Shown here piece by piece: positions 7,162-14,487 of a stretch of 20,596 nucleotides of DNA (within the stretch, counting starts at the first letter, position 1; each line of letters begins with the position of its first letter). The notes under the pieces were generated by a model. It was not told the origin of the DNA and did no database searches. It saw only the letters and a program-made list of their open reading frames with translations. The stretch is from a virus, in IMG/VR virus record IMGVR_UViG_3300048927_000806, positions 1 to 20,596 of that record. One strand, written 5' to 3'. Both the position numbers and the translations under genes were made by a program.

Positions 7162-7474
7162 AGATGCCCTCCTTCCACCCTTTTGGCGGAGGACAAGCAT
7201 GTTTGGCAGCTTCCTCACGTTCCGCAAAATACCGATCTGTGGCGGTTCTCAGTCTGTCTCGTTCAAGTTGTTCACCCAATCGACCGCGAATTTCGGCAAT
7301 ATTCGGTGGGTACTTGCTTGTCCGAATATGCTGTTCGATATTCTTCATAGCTGCTTCAAAGGGAAAATCTTGAAGAAATTTAACGTGCCGATCGATATTC
7401 TCATCACTTTCATCAAAAAAAGGATAGTTATCTTTTATCTCTGCAATGAGTTCAATTACATCCGCTTTGTCCAC
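7139..7474 (-). CDS. helicase loader/inhibitor, G39P-like, 111 aa
   Basis: Small helical protein with the sequence IAEIKDNYPFFDESDENIDR, a hydrophobic second helix and TSKYPPNIAEIRGRL. This matches phage helicase loaders of the SPP1 G39P type, which hold the DnaB-like hexamer inactive and deliver it to the origin-bound initiator. The polar, disordered C-terminus also fits G39P. The start is GTG at 7474, with AGGAGG about 9 bases upstream. It overlaps the initiator gene by 23 bases and the helicase gene by 23 bases. Position between initiator and helicase strongly supports the call. Confidence 0.82.
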   Translation of the reverse strand: MDKADVIELIAEIKDNYPFFDESDENIDRHVKFLQDFPFEAAMKNIEQHIRTSKYPPNIAEIRGRLGEQLERDRLRTATDRYFAEREEAAKHACPPPKGWKEGIYAKLGKS

Positions 7475-8291
7475 GTGCGCGTTCCTCCTGTGCTTTTTTA
7501 CGAAGGTCAGATACTACAGAACGTTTTTGAACAGACTTGTCTGCACCACGATTACGAGGTGGCCCATTGTCTCTGTTAGCATCAAATGCATTATCTTGTT
7601 TTGTGGCTTGTTCTAAAGTTCTGACTCCATTTTTAAAATAGGTATCTAGAATACCGGTAATTAGCTTAAAGTTATAACCGGTCTTACTGTTTATAGCTGC
7701 TCGTTCAAATGCTCGGATAATCACTGATTCTTCAAAACCATCCTGTTCAATGTAAGCGATAAGTTGCTGACTTTGAAATGGATTGCAATCTAAACCAAAA
7801 ATACGTTTATGAGCATTGTAAAAGTTTTCTGGAGACTCTTGTGGTTCTGTCGATCCATCTATCAATACTTCTATATCTTTCTTTTCTAGTTCAAGTTCAA
7901 GTTCAGAGGGAATCCCCGGGAAATTCTCGGAAACTTCTAATATAGGTTGGGAATCATCTGGTGGATCAGGGAATTTTGACTTTGTTCTTTTATGTAATCC
8001 TTGCTGATGCTCGTCAAAATTTACTATTTGAATATAGCGATCTCCTTCTACCTCATACCAGTGAATAAGGTTTCGCTTACTCATATCAGAAAGTGCAGTT
8101 TCTACATCCTTTACCGTTTCATCCCCCATTGGTACTACAAGTGCTCTAACTTTGGCTGGTGAGCCTGGCATCCTCCCAAAATCGTCAGTATGAGGAATCA
8201 TCCAGGTATACAGAAGACGTCCAAAGAGAGATAAGTTATTTACTTTTTCTGATATACTGATGACTTTGCTGACCATTCTTCTTTCAGCCAA
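7452..8291 (-). CDS. phage replication initiator with DnaD-like domain, 279 aa
   Basis: The N-terminus (AERRMVSKVISISEKVNNLS and on to DDFGRMPGSP) is the winged-helix domain of phage replisome organisers. Residues around 150-225 (NAHKRIFGLDCNPFQSQQL, RAFERAAINSKTGYNFKLI, ILDTYFKNGVRTLEQA) form a DnaD/DnaB_2-type helical domain. A basic tail follows. It should bind the phage origin and recruit the loader and helicase. The TTG at 8291 is chosen because GGAG lies 9 bases upstream and the family begins M-AERRM. A TTG at 8306 and an ATG at 8276 have weaker sites. The gene contains three tandem AGTTCA hexamers (7888-7905, plus strand). It holds the SPP1 g38 position. Confidence 0.85.
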   Translation of the reverse strand: MAERRMVSKVISISEKVNNLSLFGRLLYTWMIPHTDDFGRMPGSPAKVRALVVPMGDETVKDVETALSDMSKRNLIHWYEVEGDRYIQIVNFDEHQQGLHKRTKSKFPDPPDDSQPILEVSENFPGIPSELELELEKKDIEVLIDGSTEPQESPENFYNAHKRIFGLDCNPFQSQQLIAYIEQDGFEESVIIRAFERAAINSKTGYNFKLITGILDTYFKNGVRTLEQATKQDNAFDANRDNGPPRNRGADKSVQKRSVVSDLRKKAQEERARGQSGCN

Positions 8292-8314
8292 GCTAACCAA
8301 CTCCAATCTTCATT

Positions 8315-8773
8315 TCATAGACTATTGAAAAGATAAGGATGTCTTTTCTCAAGTATTTCTTCAATATCAGAAACAACAGTTGATGGCTTTCTAACTAAAT
8401 CAGAACCTGAATAGCGAAGTAGGAAGAAACCTTTTTTAGTAAAGTAGCGATCTCGCTCCTTATCACGTGAGACTTGTCTTTTTGTTTTTTCATGAAAGTC
8501 ATGACCGTCACATTCAACAACTATCTCAGTTATTTTTCCTCCATGCTTGCAACATAGATGAATGTCTACAATAAATGGACCGAACTTTTGCTGGACATTA
8601 AGCTTAATTACTTTTTCAAGCCCAAGCTCATATTTCCAATTAAATAATTCACTGAATGCTATTCTTTCAATAGGAGATTTTATAAACTGTTCAATTAATT
8701 GAAACTTTTCATTAAAGTGATTTATTTGGTCTTCAATAACTCTCTTTTTATACTCACCCCAACCATCAGGCAT
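8315..8773 (-). CDS. DUF559 / Vsr-like PD-(D/E)XK endonuclease, 152 aa
   Basis: The C-terminal part has the family pattern: an early SPIER, then FIVDIHL with the first Asp, then VVECDGHDFHEKTKRQ with Glu-x-Asp and two His, and a final FFLLRYSGSDLV strand. These residues match the DUF559/Vsr group of PD-(D/E)XK nucleases, which nick or cut DNA. Length is normal. The ATG at 8773 is preferred: AGGGG is 9 bases upstream, while the ATG at 8782 touches it directly. It lies just upstream of the initiator gene, so a role in replication start or recombination is possible. The exact substrate is unknown. Confidence 0.82.
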   Translation of the reverse strand: MPDGWGEYKKRVIEDQINHFNEKFQLIEQFIKSPIERIAFSELFNWKYELGLEKVIKLNVQQKFGPFIVDIHLCCKHGGKITEIVVECDGHDFHEKTKRQVSRDKERDRYFTKKGFFLLRYSGSDLVRKPSTVVSDIEEILEKRHPYLFNSL

Positions 8774-8793
8774 TAACTTCATCCCCTAAACTA

Positions 8794-9072
8794 TTATTTC
8801 TTGACCTTAATTATGGTTCCATTGATTCCCTTAGCCTGCATAGCAGTTTGAAGTCCATCTGTCATAGACTCCATCAGCAACCCCATCATTGGCCCATAAC
8901 CTAGAGCTTTAAAATCAAAACCTGCTAAAGCTCCTAATGTATGTGCTACAGATGTATAAAAATGAATGTGCTGATCTTCTCCGAGCTTTCTGGCTTCCTC
9001 ATCTTTTTCACTAAGAAAATCTACGATATCTTTTGATCTTTTAATCAACTCTTCATCTGTCATTTGGCTCAT
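8794..9072 (-). CDS. hypothetical phage protein, 92 aa
   Basis: Unrecognised protein with a charged N-terminal helix (DEELIKRSKDIVDFLSEKDE), a hydrophobic central stretch (SVAHTLGALAGFDF) and a Met/Gly-rich segment (GYGPMMGLLMESMTDGL) before a basic end. The hydrophobic part is too short for a clear transmembrane helix. The ATG at 9072 has GAGGGAG 8 bases upstream and an ATGA overlap with the preceding gene; the ATG at 9105 lies inside that gene. No known function. Confidence 0.6.
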   Translation of the reverse strand: MSQMTDEELIKRSKDIVDFLSEKDEEARKLGEDQHIHFYTSVAHTLGALAGFDFKALGYGPMMGLLMESMTDGLQTAMQAKGINGTIIKVKK

Positions 9073-9296
9073 ATAGCACGCTCCCTCATTGTTTTCTCTT
9101 TCCATTCCTTGTCGCCTAAACAGCGACTAGGGATTATTTCAAGGTAACGTCTCCCTTGTACATAGGAGACAAACTTCTTAGTTGATCGTTCATAATACAT
9201 GCCGTTCAATACCTTAGGTGCTAAGCTAATAGGTTCTTTCTGAGGTAATGAATCATGGACTAATGAAAACAAATCAAGCTGCACAACATCACTCAT
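9069..9296 (-). CDS. hypothetical phage protein, 75 aa
   Basis: Small basic protein of unknown family. It starts MSDVVQLDLFSLVHDS, which resembles a short peptide docking segment (QLDLF is like clamp-binding QxxLF motifs). It then has a beta-rich, aromatic and Arg-rich region (MYYERSTKKFVSYVQGRRYL). The start overlaps the upstream gene by ATGA and AGAGG lies just before it. A link to the sliding clamp through QLDLF is a hypothesis only. Confidence 0.6.
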   Translation of the reverse strand: MSDVVQLDLFSLVHDSLPQKEPISLAPKVLNGMYYERSTKKFVSYVQGRRYLEIIPSRCLGDKEWKEKTMRERAI

Positions 9297-9481
9297 CCTC
9301 TTGGCCCCCTATCATCCCTTAAAAACACAAATGGATATTTAACTCTAACTACAGTCCAGCCAGGATAACCTTTTTCAAAGTAAGCTATTGTCTCTCGCTT
9401 AAACTCTTCGGGACTAGGCTGCATCAACTTCCATATTTGAGCACCCATCATACTTTTAAGAAGTGGCTTGTCGTCAATCAT
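9293..9481 (-). CDS. hypothetical phage protein, 62 aa
   Basis: Small protein with a helical start (KPLLKSMMGAQIWKLMQPSP) and a beta end (WTVVRVKYPFVFLRDDR). The block EEFKRETIAYFEKGYPGWTV is the kind of short motif conserved among Bacillales phage small proteins, but I cannot name the family. It is coupled by ATGA overlaps to the MBL-fold gene upstream and to the 75-aa gene downstream. Confidence 0.6.
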   Translation of the reverse strand: MIDDKPLLKSMMGAQIWKLMQPSPEEFKRETIAYFEKGYPGWTVVRVKYPFVFLRDDRGPRG

Positions 9482-10185
9482 CGATCAGCTATATGGACTA
9501 GCTTGCCAGTAGTTTCCTGAATCTCAGCTTTGAATCTATCAGCGTCACTATTACCATCTGATAGATGCAACAACCATATTTCCTGAACCTTACTAATGTC
9601 ATTAGCTTTCAGAAAACCTTTTACATGTTCAAATCCAAAGTGTGAACGAAGTAATCGTTTCTTTTGTCCTGGATGCAAATGCCCTTCAGCAATCCTCTGA
9701 TTTACGATATCAATTGAATAATTGCACTCCACCATGATGTGAGTCAGCCCTGCAAAACGATACCTGCAATAATAGGTATCAGTTAAAAATACAAGCTTGT
9801 CTCCTGCTGTATTAGCTAAGATAAAGCCAAAAGCTTCTTCTGCATCGTGTTCTACTTCGAACGGCTTAACAGTCCACGTGCCAATTACAAACTGCTGATG
9901 AGCCTTTATTGGCTTTAAGCGATGCCCTGATAGGTTAAGAGCTTCCGCTGTGCCTTGGCTTGTATAAACATTAATACCTGCCTTCATGATGTCCTTAGCT
10001 GCCTTGCTATGATCCTGGTGTTCATGTGTAATTAAGCAACCTTGTATGTCAGACATTCGGAAGTTTAAAGCCTTTTGAATATCCTTGAAGGGAAAGCCTG
10101 CCTCTAGTAAAAGAGTGGTATGCCCATCTGTAATTCGATAGGCATTACCTGCGCTGCTAGAACCCAAGCATTTGATGTCGATCAT
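9478..10185 (-). CDS. metallo-beta-lactamase fold hydrolase, YycJ/WalJ-like, 235 aa
   Basis: Two-metal hydrolase fold. The N-terminus KCLGSSSAGNAYRI is the YycJ/WalJ type. The metal ligands THEHQDH (residues 53-59, HxHxDH), H113 in EVEHDAEE, D136 in FLTDTYY and a late His in LLHLSDGNSD (207) are present. YycJ-type proteins act on DNA or RNA, and several phages encode one beside recT. It directly follows recT with no spacer, and its ribosome-binding site (AAGGG, about 13 bases upstream) is weak, so it is probably translated by coupling. The likely role is processing DNA ends for recombination; the exonuclease assignment is inferred from context. Confidence 0.88.
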   Translation of the reverse strand: MIDIKCLGSSSAGNAYRITDGHTTLLLEAGFPFKDIQKALNFRMSDIQGCLITHEHQDHSKAAKDIMKAGINVYTSQGTAEALNLSGHRLKPIKAHQQFVIGTWTVKPFEVEHDAEEAFGFILANTAGDKLVFLTDTYYCRYRFAGLTHIMVECNYSIDIVNQRIAEGHLHPGQKKRLLRSHFGFEHVKGFLKANDISKVQEIWLLHLSDGNSDADRFKAEIQETTGKLVHIADR

Positions 10186-11256
10186 TTAGAAATCAGGCCC
10201 TTCTGTACCGTCAGGTGGAAGGTCATCTTCAAAGTTCATTTCTCCTTGATCGGATGGACTTGTTTCGGATGAATCACCTGTTTCACTTGGCTGTTCCGTC
10301 TGTCCAGTTGGTGTAATATCAATAATTTCCTTGTTGGCATTATCACCAATTTCTTGTGCAACTTCTGCTTCAGTAAAGTCACTTTCCATTTGCTTCAGAC
10401 GAAGGTAATCATCATCAATTTTTTGACTATCAATCGTGATGTCACTATGAGCTGCACGATAGACTGTCTTCCAACACATCTTGTCATACCAACCTTCAAC
10501 TGTCTCAGTGCCATCTTTAACGTTCTTTTTTGCCTGCGGATCCCATACCCACTTATCTTTTTCCCCACCCCAAAATTCAGGTGAAGCATGATCGGGTTTA
10601 CGTTTCTCAATTTCCTTAACAGTCATCATGACAAGCTTGTTTTTTTCAGGGTTTTTGTTGAATAAGTGGTAGTAAAAACCTCCTAGAATATCTCCCCGAT
10701 CAAAAGGATTCTTAATTTCAAATTCATAGGTCTCATGAGGATGATTAGCGTCCTTTTTGATAGGAACGAAGAAATCATTGGAGTAAACCAGTTCTACTGT
10801 TACATGATCAGGAACCTCTAAACCATATTTCACTGCTTTAAGTTCAATCCCTCGGTACCCTTCGATAAAGCCAATATCATACTTACCAGTGTTGTTATTT
10901 TTAAATGGAATTAAGTTAATGTGATTGGGTTGGGAAGGATCAAATCCAATACGTGCATATGCGACTACATCACGAGATAACTTGTCCATATTCACGTTTG
11001 CCCAAGTTACAGGTACTGGATCACGATACTTGTCACTTTTCTTTAATCGCTTCTCTTCGGCGGACTTTAAAACAGCATCCAAGGCGATAAAGTAATTCTG
11101 TGCAAGACGTTTTTGAAAGTTTGTAAGGGCAACTTCTCCAACACTAGATCCAAATTCCGAAATGACCTTCGACATGAAGCGTTCAGATTGGGTAGGTTCC
11201 GTTTTGGTAATAGTTTGCTCCCCTGTTTGGGGAGCTTGTTGTTTTTGAGTAGTCAA
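10186..11256 (-). CDS. recT: RecT family single-strand annealing protein, 356 aa
   Basis: RecT binds single-stranded DNA and anneals complementary strands during phage recombination. The core (about residues 40-300) shows the family pattern: LTNFQKRLAQNYFIALDAVL, ARIGFDPSQPNHINLIPFKN, GYRGIELKAVKYGL and WYDKMCWKTVYRAA. Residues 305-356 are an acidic tail ending EMNFEDDLPPDGTEGPDF, longer than in classic RecT and similar to SSB tails. The start is TTG at 11256, with AGGAGG 9 bases upstream and no better codon near. One base separates it from the stop of the Rad50-like gene. The Rad50-like ATPase and MBL protein on either side complete the module. Confidence 0.93.
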   Translation of the reverse strand: MTTQKQQAPQTGEQTITKTEPTQSERFMSKVISEFGSSVGEVALTNFQKRLAQNYFIALDAVLKSAEEKRLKKSDKYRDPVPVTWANVNMDKLSRDVVAYARIGFDPSQPNHINLIPFKNNNTGKYDIGFIEGYRGIELKAVKYGLEVPDHVTVELVYSNDFFVPIKKDANHPHETYEFEIKNPFDRGDILGGFYYHLFNKNPEKNKLVMMTVKEIEKRKPDHASPEFWGGEKDKWVWDPQAKKNVKDGTETVEGWYDKMCWKTVYRAAHSDITIDSQKIDDDYLRLKQMESDFTEAEVAQEIGDNANKEIIDITPTGQTEQPSETGDSSETSPSDQGEMNFEDDLPPDGTEGPDF

Positions 11257-11257
11257 T

Positions 11258-13333
11258 TTAGATCGCCTCCTGGATGTCGTTATGCTCTAAGCGGAGTTTC
11301 TTGTTTCTTTCTCTCCAAGCAGCTTGTGCTTCCTCATAACCGTCATATTGCTTAGCAAGTTCTTTTTGTACCTCTTTTGGCAAACTGTCGAAGGTTGGTG
11401 GAACAATTAATCTAATCATTTGTGAATCTGTATCAATCAGATCAGTGACTGACTCCGCATTGTCAATGAAAATAGGAGCCGAGAATCCGTAATGTCGGCC
11501 AAGTGTATTAATGATGTCTAAGCCAACATTTATACGAGCTGCATTATTTAATCCACCGCCATACGGAACACCGTTATACAACGTGTCACATACTTCATCT
11601 ACGCCACCATTGACTAGATCTTTAAAAAGCCGAAAACGTGCATGTTTGAATTTGGAGTTAATCTTTGAATCCAGGAGTGCAACCTTAGCACGTGTGAATT
11701 CTTCTGTGAGGAATAACTCTTCCTGCAATCTTTCATATTCAGCGGCGAGTTTTCTTTCCTCACTTTCCAGTTCATCAATTCGCTTTTCAATCTTGCGGTA
11801 CTGAGCGAACTTAGCAAGTTCCTCTTCCAAACTTCTAAGTTCTTGTTGAATGCTAGAAATTTCAGTTCGCACTTTCGAACAAGCTTCTTGCTGTGAACTT
11901 TGGATTTTTGAAATTGCTTGTCGAGCAGCTTCTTTCCCTGCTATCAATCCTTGATAATCTGGATTACTATCAAGGCTCTGAATTCCTGAACGTAATTCTG
12001 TAAGTTCAAATTCAGCAAATGTCAACATTGATTGCATAGAATTAAGTTGTTCTGTGAGTTGTTCAATTTCACCCTGCAAACGAATATTTGCTTGCTCAGC
12101 CTGCGTTACTTGTTCCTTGGCTTGTTTTCCCTCATTGCTGATCTGTTCTAATCGATGTGCCTTACCTCGATTAAAATCAGCTAATGCTTTATCATGAGCA
12201 GCTTGAATTTGATCTTCAGGTAATCCTTGCCCACAGGTAGGGCAATTCGTATCATGATGGTTTTCAAATACTTGACTATTAGTTTCAGTCCACTTGGTTC
12301 TGAGCCTTTCTGCTTCTTGATTACGTGAGTTGATTGTTAGCTCATTTTGTCTTATACGATGTTGATTATCATCAATCTTTCGACGTAAACTATCCACCTG
12401 AGCATGTAATTTATTGACTTCATCGCGTTTGATTGCAACCTTATCCAAAGTTTCAGATTGCAATCGATTCTGGAGGTCAAGCAGTTCCGCTTCGATCTCA
12501 CGAATGCGTTTTTCTTTAACCGCTGTCTCGCCCCCATGTTGGATGCGAGACAATTCGTTTTCCTTCGATTGAATTTGACTACGTAATGTATCAATGTCCT
12601 CCTGAAGCATTTCTTCGTCTAACTCTGATATATCAGGTTGATTCCGTTGTGCTTCACTAATTCGTACAGGCAATTCTTGAATTTCTTTATTAATTTCCCG
12701 ACATTGAGAAGTAACCTTTCTTTTGTGTGACTCAACATCTGTATCGCCTAAAATTGATATCAGCTTATGCAAAGCTGGATTAGAGTGAATGACTTCGGCA
12801 TCTGTAATGTCACCACAAATTTCTAATAGCACTTTGCGCCGTTCCTCCATCTTCAACTTCTCATTAAAAAATGAAGGTGAAGTCAAAAGTTTGAATAAAT
12901 CTTCTTTAATAAGTGAATCAATTTCAACTTGGTACTCTTTTTCCTTCACTGGTACACTATCAATGTAAAAATCAGTAGTGTTTCCTGTGAATGAATCAAC
13001 TACTGAACCACGTTTTTTTGTCCATTTCTCACTGTACACTCGGCGTAATGTTTTTCTGCGTCCATCAATCAGCAAATCCGCTTCAACTTCATGCTTCAGT
13101 TTGTGTTGCTTTACATTGCCAGTAATGTCTAATGGTTTGATTTCGAACAGCTTCTCTGAACGGTTTGCACTGTCTTTGCCAAATAGCAACCATACAAAAC
13201 CATCAAACAAAGTTGTCTTACCAGTACCGTTGTCACCATAAGCATCCGTATTACCGCCATTAGTGTCTAAAGTAAATTCCTTAAATCCTTTAAAATTACG
13301 AAGTGTCAGACGCTCTAACACAATTTTTTTCAT
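11258..13333 (-). CDS. Rad50/SbcC-like AAA ATPase with zinc hook, 691 aa
   Basis: SMC-type ATPase. Walker A YGDNGTGKT lies at residues 32-40. Long coiled coils span about 205-350 and 380-560 and are joined by a CPTCG zinc hook (C364, C367). The C-terminal lobe has NNAARINVGLDII (signature-like) and APIFIDNAESV, where Walker B is D-N-A-E rather than the usual D-E. In Rad50/SbcC systems the ATPase opens DNA ends for a nuclease partner. No SbcD-like phosphoesterase is in the window; the MBL protein or a host enzyme could supply the nuclease. AAGGAGG lies 7 bases before the ATG and the start overlaps the preceding gene by ATGA. Confidence 0.88.
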   Translation of the reverse strand: MKKIVLERLTLRNFKGFKEFTLDTNGGNTDAYGDNGTGKTTLFDGFVWLLFGKDSANRSEKLFEIKPLDITGNVKQHKLKHEVEADLLIDGRRKTLRRVYSEKWTKKRGSVVDSFTGNTTDFYIDSVPVKEKEYQVEIDSLIKEDLFKLLTSPSFFNEKLKMEERRKVLLEICGDITDAEVIHSNPALHKLISILGDTDVESHKRKVTSQCREINKEIQELPVRISEAQRNQPDISELDEEMLQEDIDTLRSQIQSKENELSRIQHGGETAVKEKRIREIEAELLDLQNRLQSETLDKVAIKRDEVNKLHAQVDSLRRKIDDNQHRIRQNELTINSRNQEAERLRTKWTETNSQVFENHHDTNCPTCGQGLPEDQIQAAHDKALADFNRGKAHRLEQISNEGKQAKEQVTQAEQANIRLQGEIEQLTEQLNSMQSMLTFAEFELTELRSGIQSLDSNPDYQGLIAGKEAARQAISKIQSSQQEACSKVRTEISSIQQELRSLEEELAKFAQYRKIEKRIDELESEERKLAAEYERLQEELFLTEEFTRAKVALLDSKINSKFKHARFRLFKDLVNGGVDEVCDTLYNGVPYGGGLNNAARINVGLDIINTLGRHYGFSAPIFIDNAESVTDLIDTDSQMIRLIVPPTFDSLPKEVQKELAKQYDGYEEAQAAWRERNKKLRLEHNDIQEAI

Positions 13334-13674
13334 GCAACGTCCTCCTTCAGCAAAGCTGCTACAGCTTGCAACGCTTTAAATTCATCACGTAAAGCACTAA
13401 GACGAACAGCAGCGTTCTTTACATCACGTTCAGCAGCACTCAAACTTTCACGTTCTGTTTGAGTACCTTGTCGCATTTGAGCTGATCTAATTTCAGCATT
13501 CTTACCGTCAATCACATTCCCAAACAGTAAGTCATCTTCCTTGCGTTGAAGAACGTCTTTAGCTGATAACAATCCATTATTAGCTAGTAATAAAACACTC
13601 TCTGCCGTAGAAATTTCCTTAGGTAGTGCCAGCAATCGGTTAATAATATCTAACTTGGTCATGTGCTTTGTCAT
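13330..13674 (-). CDS. hypothetical phage coiled-coil protein, 114 aa
   Basis: Helical protein with a leucine-rich front (LDIINRLLALPKEI) and a long Ala/Arg/Glu coiled-coil-prone second half (ERESLSAAERDVKNAAVRL). It has no nucleic-acid-binding motif or cysteines. AAGGAGG is 7 bases before the ATG and both ends overlap neighbours by ATGA. Being coupled directly to the Rad50-like gene suggests it partners that ATPase or RecT. This is inferred from position only. Confidence 0.65.
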   Translation of the reverse strand: MTKHMTKLDIINRLLALPKEISTAESVLLLANNGLLSAKDVLQRKEDDLLFGNVIDGKNAEIRSAQMRQGTQTERESLSAAERDVKNAAVRLSALRDEFKALQAVAALLKEDVA

Positions 13675-13931
13675 GCAATTTCCTCCTTAGTTGATTGTGC
13701 AAACTCATCATTTAAAATAGCTTGTTGGTCTGGTGTTTCAGGATAACGAATACCATCCAAATACGTTCGACTTACGTATTCAATTTCTGCTAGTTGCTCA
13801 TTGGTTAAATGAAGTTGAATGGACTGTCCACCTTGACGAATGTTAAGTACTAGAGGGTTAAAACAAGTTTCAGAATCAATGGAAAACTCAACATTCTCTT
13901 CATTAATTAAAAAAGAGTGTGTCCCTCTCAT
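13671..13931 (-). CDS. hypothetical phage protein, 86 aa
   Basis: Small acidic protein with a predicted beta N-terminal half (RGTHSFLINEENVEFSIDSE) and a helical end with a YLDGIRYPETPDQQ segment. The ATG at 13931 lies about 7 bases after AGGGGG and is preferred over the TTG at 13937. Its leader holds a 7-bp inverted repeat (13955-13978). It is coupled to the coiled-coil gene by ATGA. No family recognised. Confidence 0.6.
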   Translation of the reverse strand: MRGTHSFLINEENVEFSIDSETCFNPLVLNIRQGGQSIQLHLTNEQLAEIEYVSRTYLDGIRYPETPDQQAILNDEFAQSTKEEIA

Positions 13932-13954
13932 AGACAATCCCCCTTGTGTGCTTC

Positions 13955-13978
13955 GCCCTCATCTGCTATAGTGAGGGC
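13955..13978 (-). promoter_or_regulatory. leader hairpin upstream of the 86-aa gene
   Basis: Perfect 7-bp inverted repeat GCCCTCA / TGAGGGC with a 10-base loop, ending 8 bases before the AGGGGG ribosome-binding site of the 13671-13931 gene. There is no T-run, so it is not an intrinsic terminator on the minus strand. It could shield the RNA end, bind a protein or modulate ribosome loading. Confidence 0.4.
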
Positions 13979-13998
13979 AAGTAAATTTGTAATACCTA

Positions 13999-14030
13999 TG
14001 ACCTGTTCCAGCAGGTCATTTTTTATTTTT
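13999..14030 (+). terminator. intrinsic-terminator-like hairpin facing the plus strand
   Basis: A 7-bp stem TGACCTG / CAGGTCA (13999-14005, 14012-14018) with a 6-base loop is followed on the plus strand by TTTTTTATTTTT. It has the form of a rho-independent terminator, but no plus-strand gene precedes it. On the minus strand the stem overlaps the stop codon of the zinc-ribbon gene and lacks a downstream T-run. It may stop antisense transcription, or simply be an RNA hairpin at the end of that gene. Confidence 0.4.
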
Positions 14031-14450
14031 TCCAAAGGCAAGTTTGAACGCATTCATTCCCATTTTTAAATGGTTTGCCTTCTGTTCATCATTCATTGTG
14101 TGTAACGGTGCTGATGAACGTAGCTCATGTTTTTTACAGTGCTGACAGCATGGTTTTCCAAATCTTGTTTCGGTTCCATAGTGTTCTTCACAGTAAAAAC
14201 ACTCTTCAGTTTGTTTAGGCGCTGGACCATCTTCAACAATCGTTATCCAATCCAAAATAACTGGTGCATTTTCTATACTTGCGATCAGTTCACCATTCTC
14301 ATCCAAAACCTCAAATTCAGAGTGGATGCTGTTTTCAAATTCAGTACCAACTTGCTTAATTTCAATGACCTCACGACCATTAAGTTCAGTACCAATTTCA
14401 AAAATACGATTTGGATTACTAATTACAGTTAATCGTTCAATCACTTGCAT
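14016..14450 (-). CDS. zinc-ribbon phage protein, 144 aa
   Basis: Residues 1-75 form a beta-rich domain (VIERLTVISNPNRIFEIG, GREVIEIKQVG, ELIASIENAPVIL). Residues 84-105 hold a zinc ribbon, CFYC...CCQHC (C84, C87, C101/C102, C105). The helical C-terminus ends KLAFGKNKK. The fold suggests a small nucleic-acid or protein-binding factor; the exact family is not recognised. The ATG at 14450 has GGAGGG 7 bases upstream. The longer frame to 14501 is rejected because it would run through the hammerhead ribozyme. It is the first gene downstream of the ribozyme, so its mRNA would begin at the cleavage site. Confidence 0.65.
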   Translation of the reverse strand: MQVIERLTVISNPNRIFEIGTELNGREVIEIKQVGTEFENSIHSEFEVLDENGELIASIENAPVILDWITIVEDGPAPKQTEECFYCEEHYGTETRFGKPCCQHCKKHELRSSAPLHTMNDEQKANHLKMGMNAFKLAFGKNKK

Positions 14451-14475
14451 GTTTTGCCCTCCTTCCTTATAAATT

Positions 14476-14487
14476 GCGGTTCCCCGC
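14476..14487 (-). promoter_or_regulatory. GNRA tetraloop hairpin at the 5' end of the ribozyme cleavage product
   Basis: GCGG-GGAA-CCGC is a perfect 4-bp stem with a GNRA (GGAA) tetraloop. It starts exactly at the predicted cleavage site. Before cleavage the same GCGG is needed for ribozyme stem I, so the two pairings exclude each other. After cleavage this hairpin would cap the 5'-OH end of the downstream RNA, 14 bases before AAGGAGGG. Confidence 0.6.

Noticed and set aside
7162-7227. Upstream extension of the DnaB helicase
   Set aside because: The added residues are unlike DnaB N-termini and GGAGGG precedes the ATG at 7161.
7088-7579. 163-residue plus-strand open frame
   Set aside because: It is antisense to the helicase, loader and initiator genes, which have clear motifs and ribosome-binding sites.
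14104-14130. Plus-strand CTGATGA resembling a second hammerhead core
   Set aside because: No GAAA with a closing stem follows it; it lies inside the zinc-ribbon coding region.
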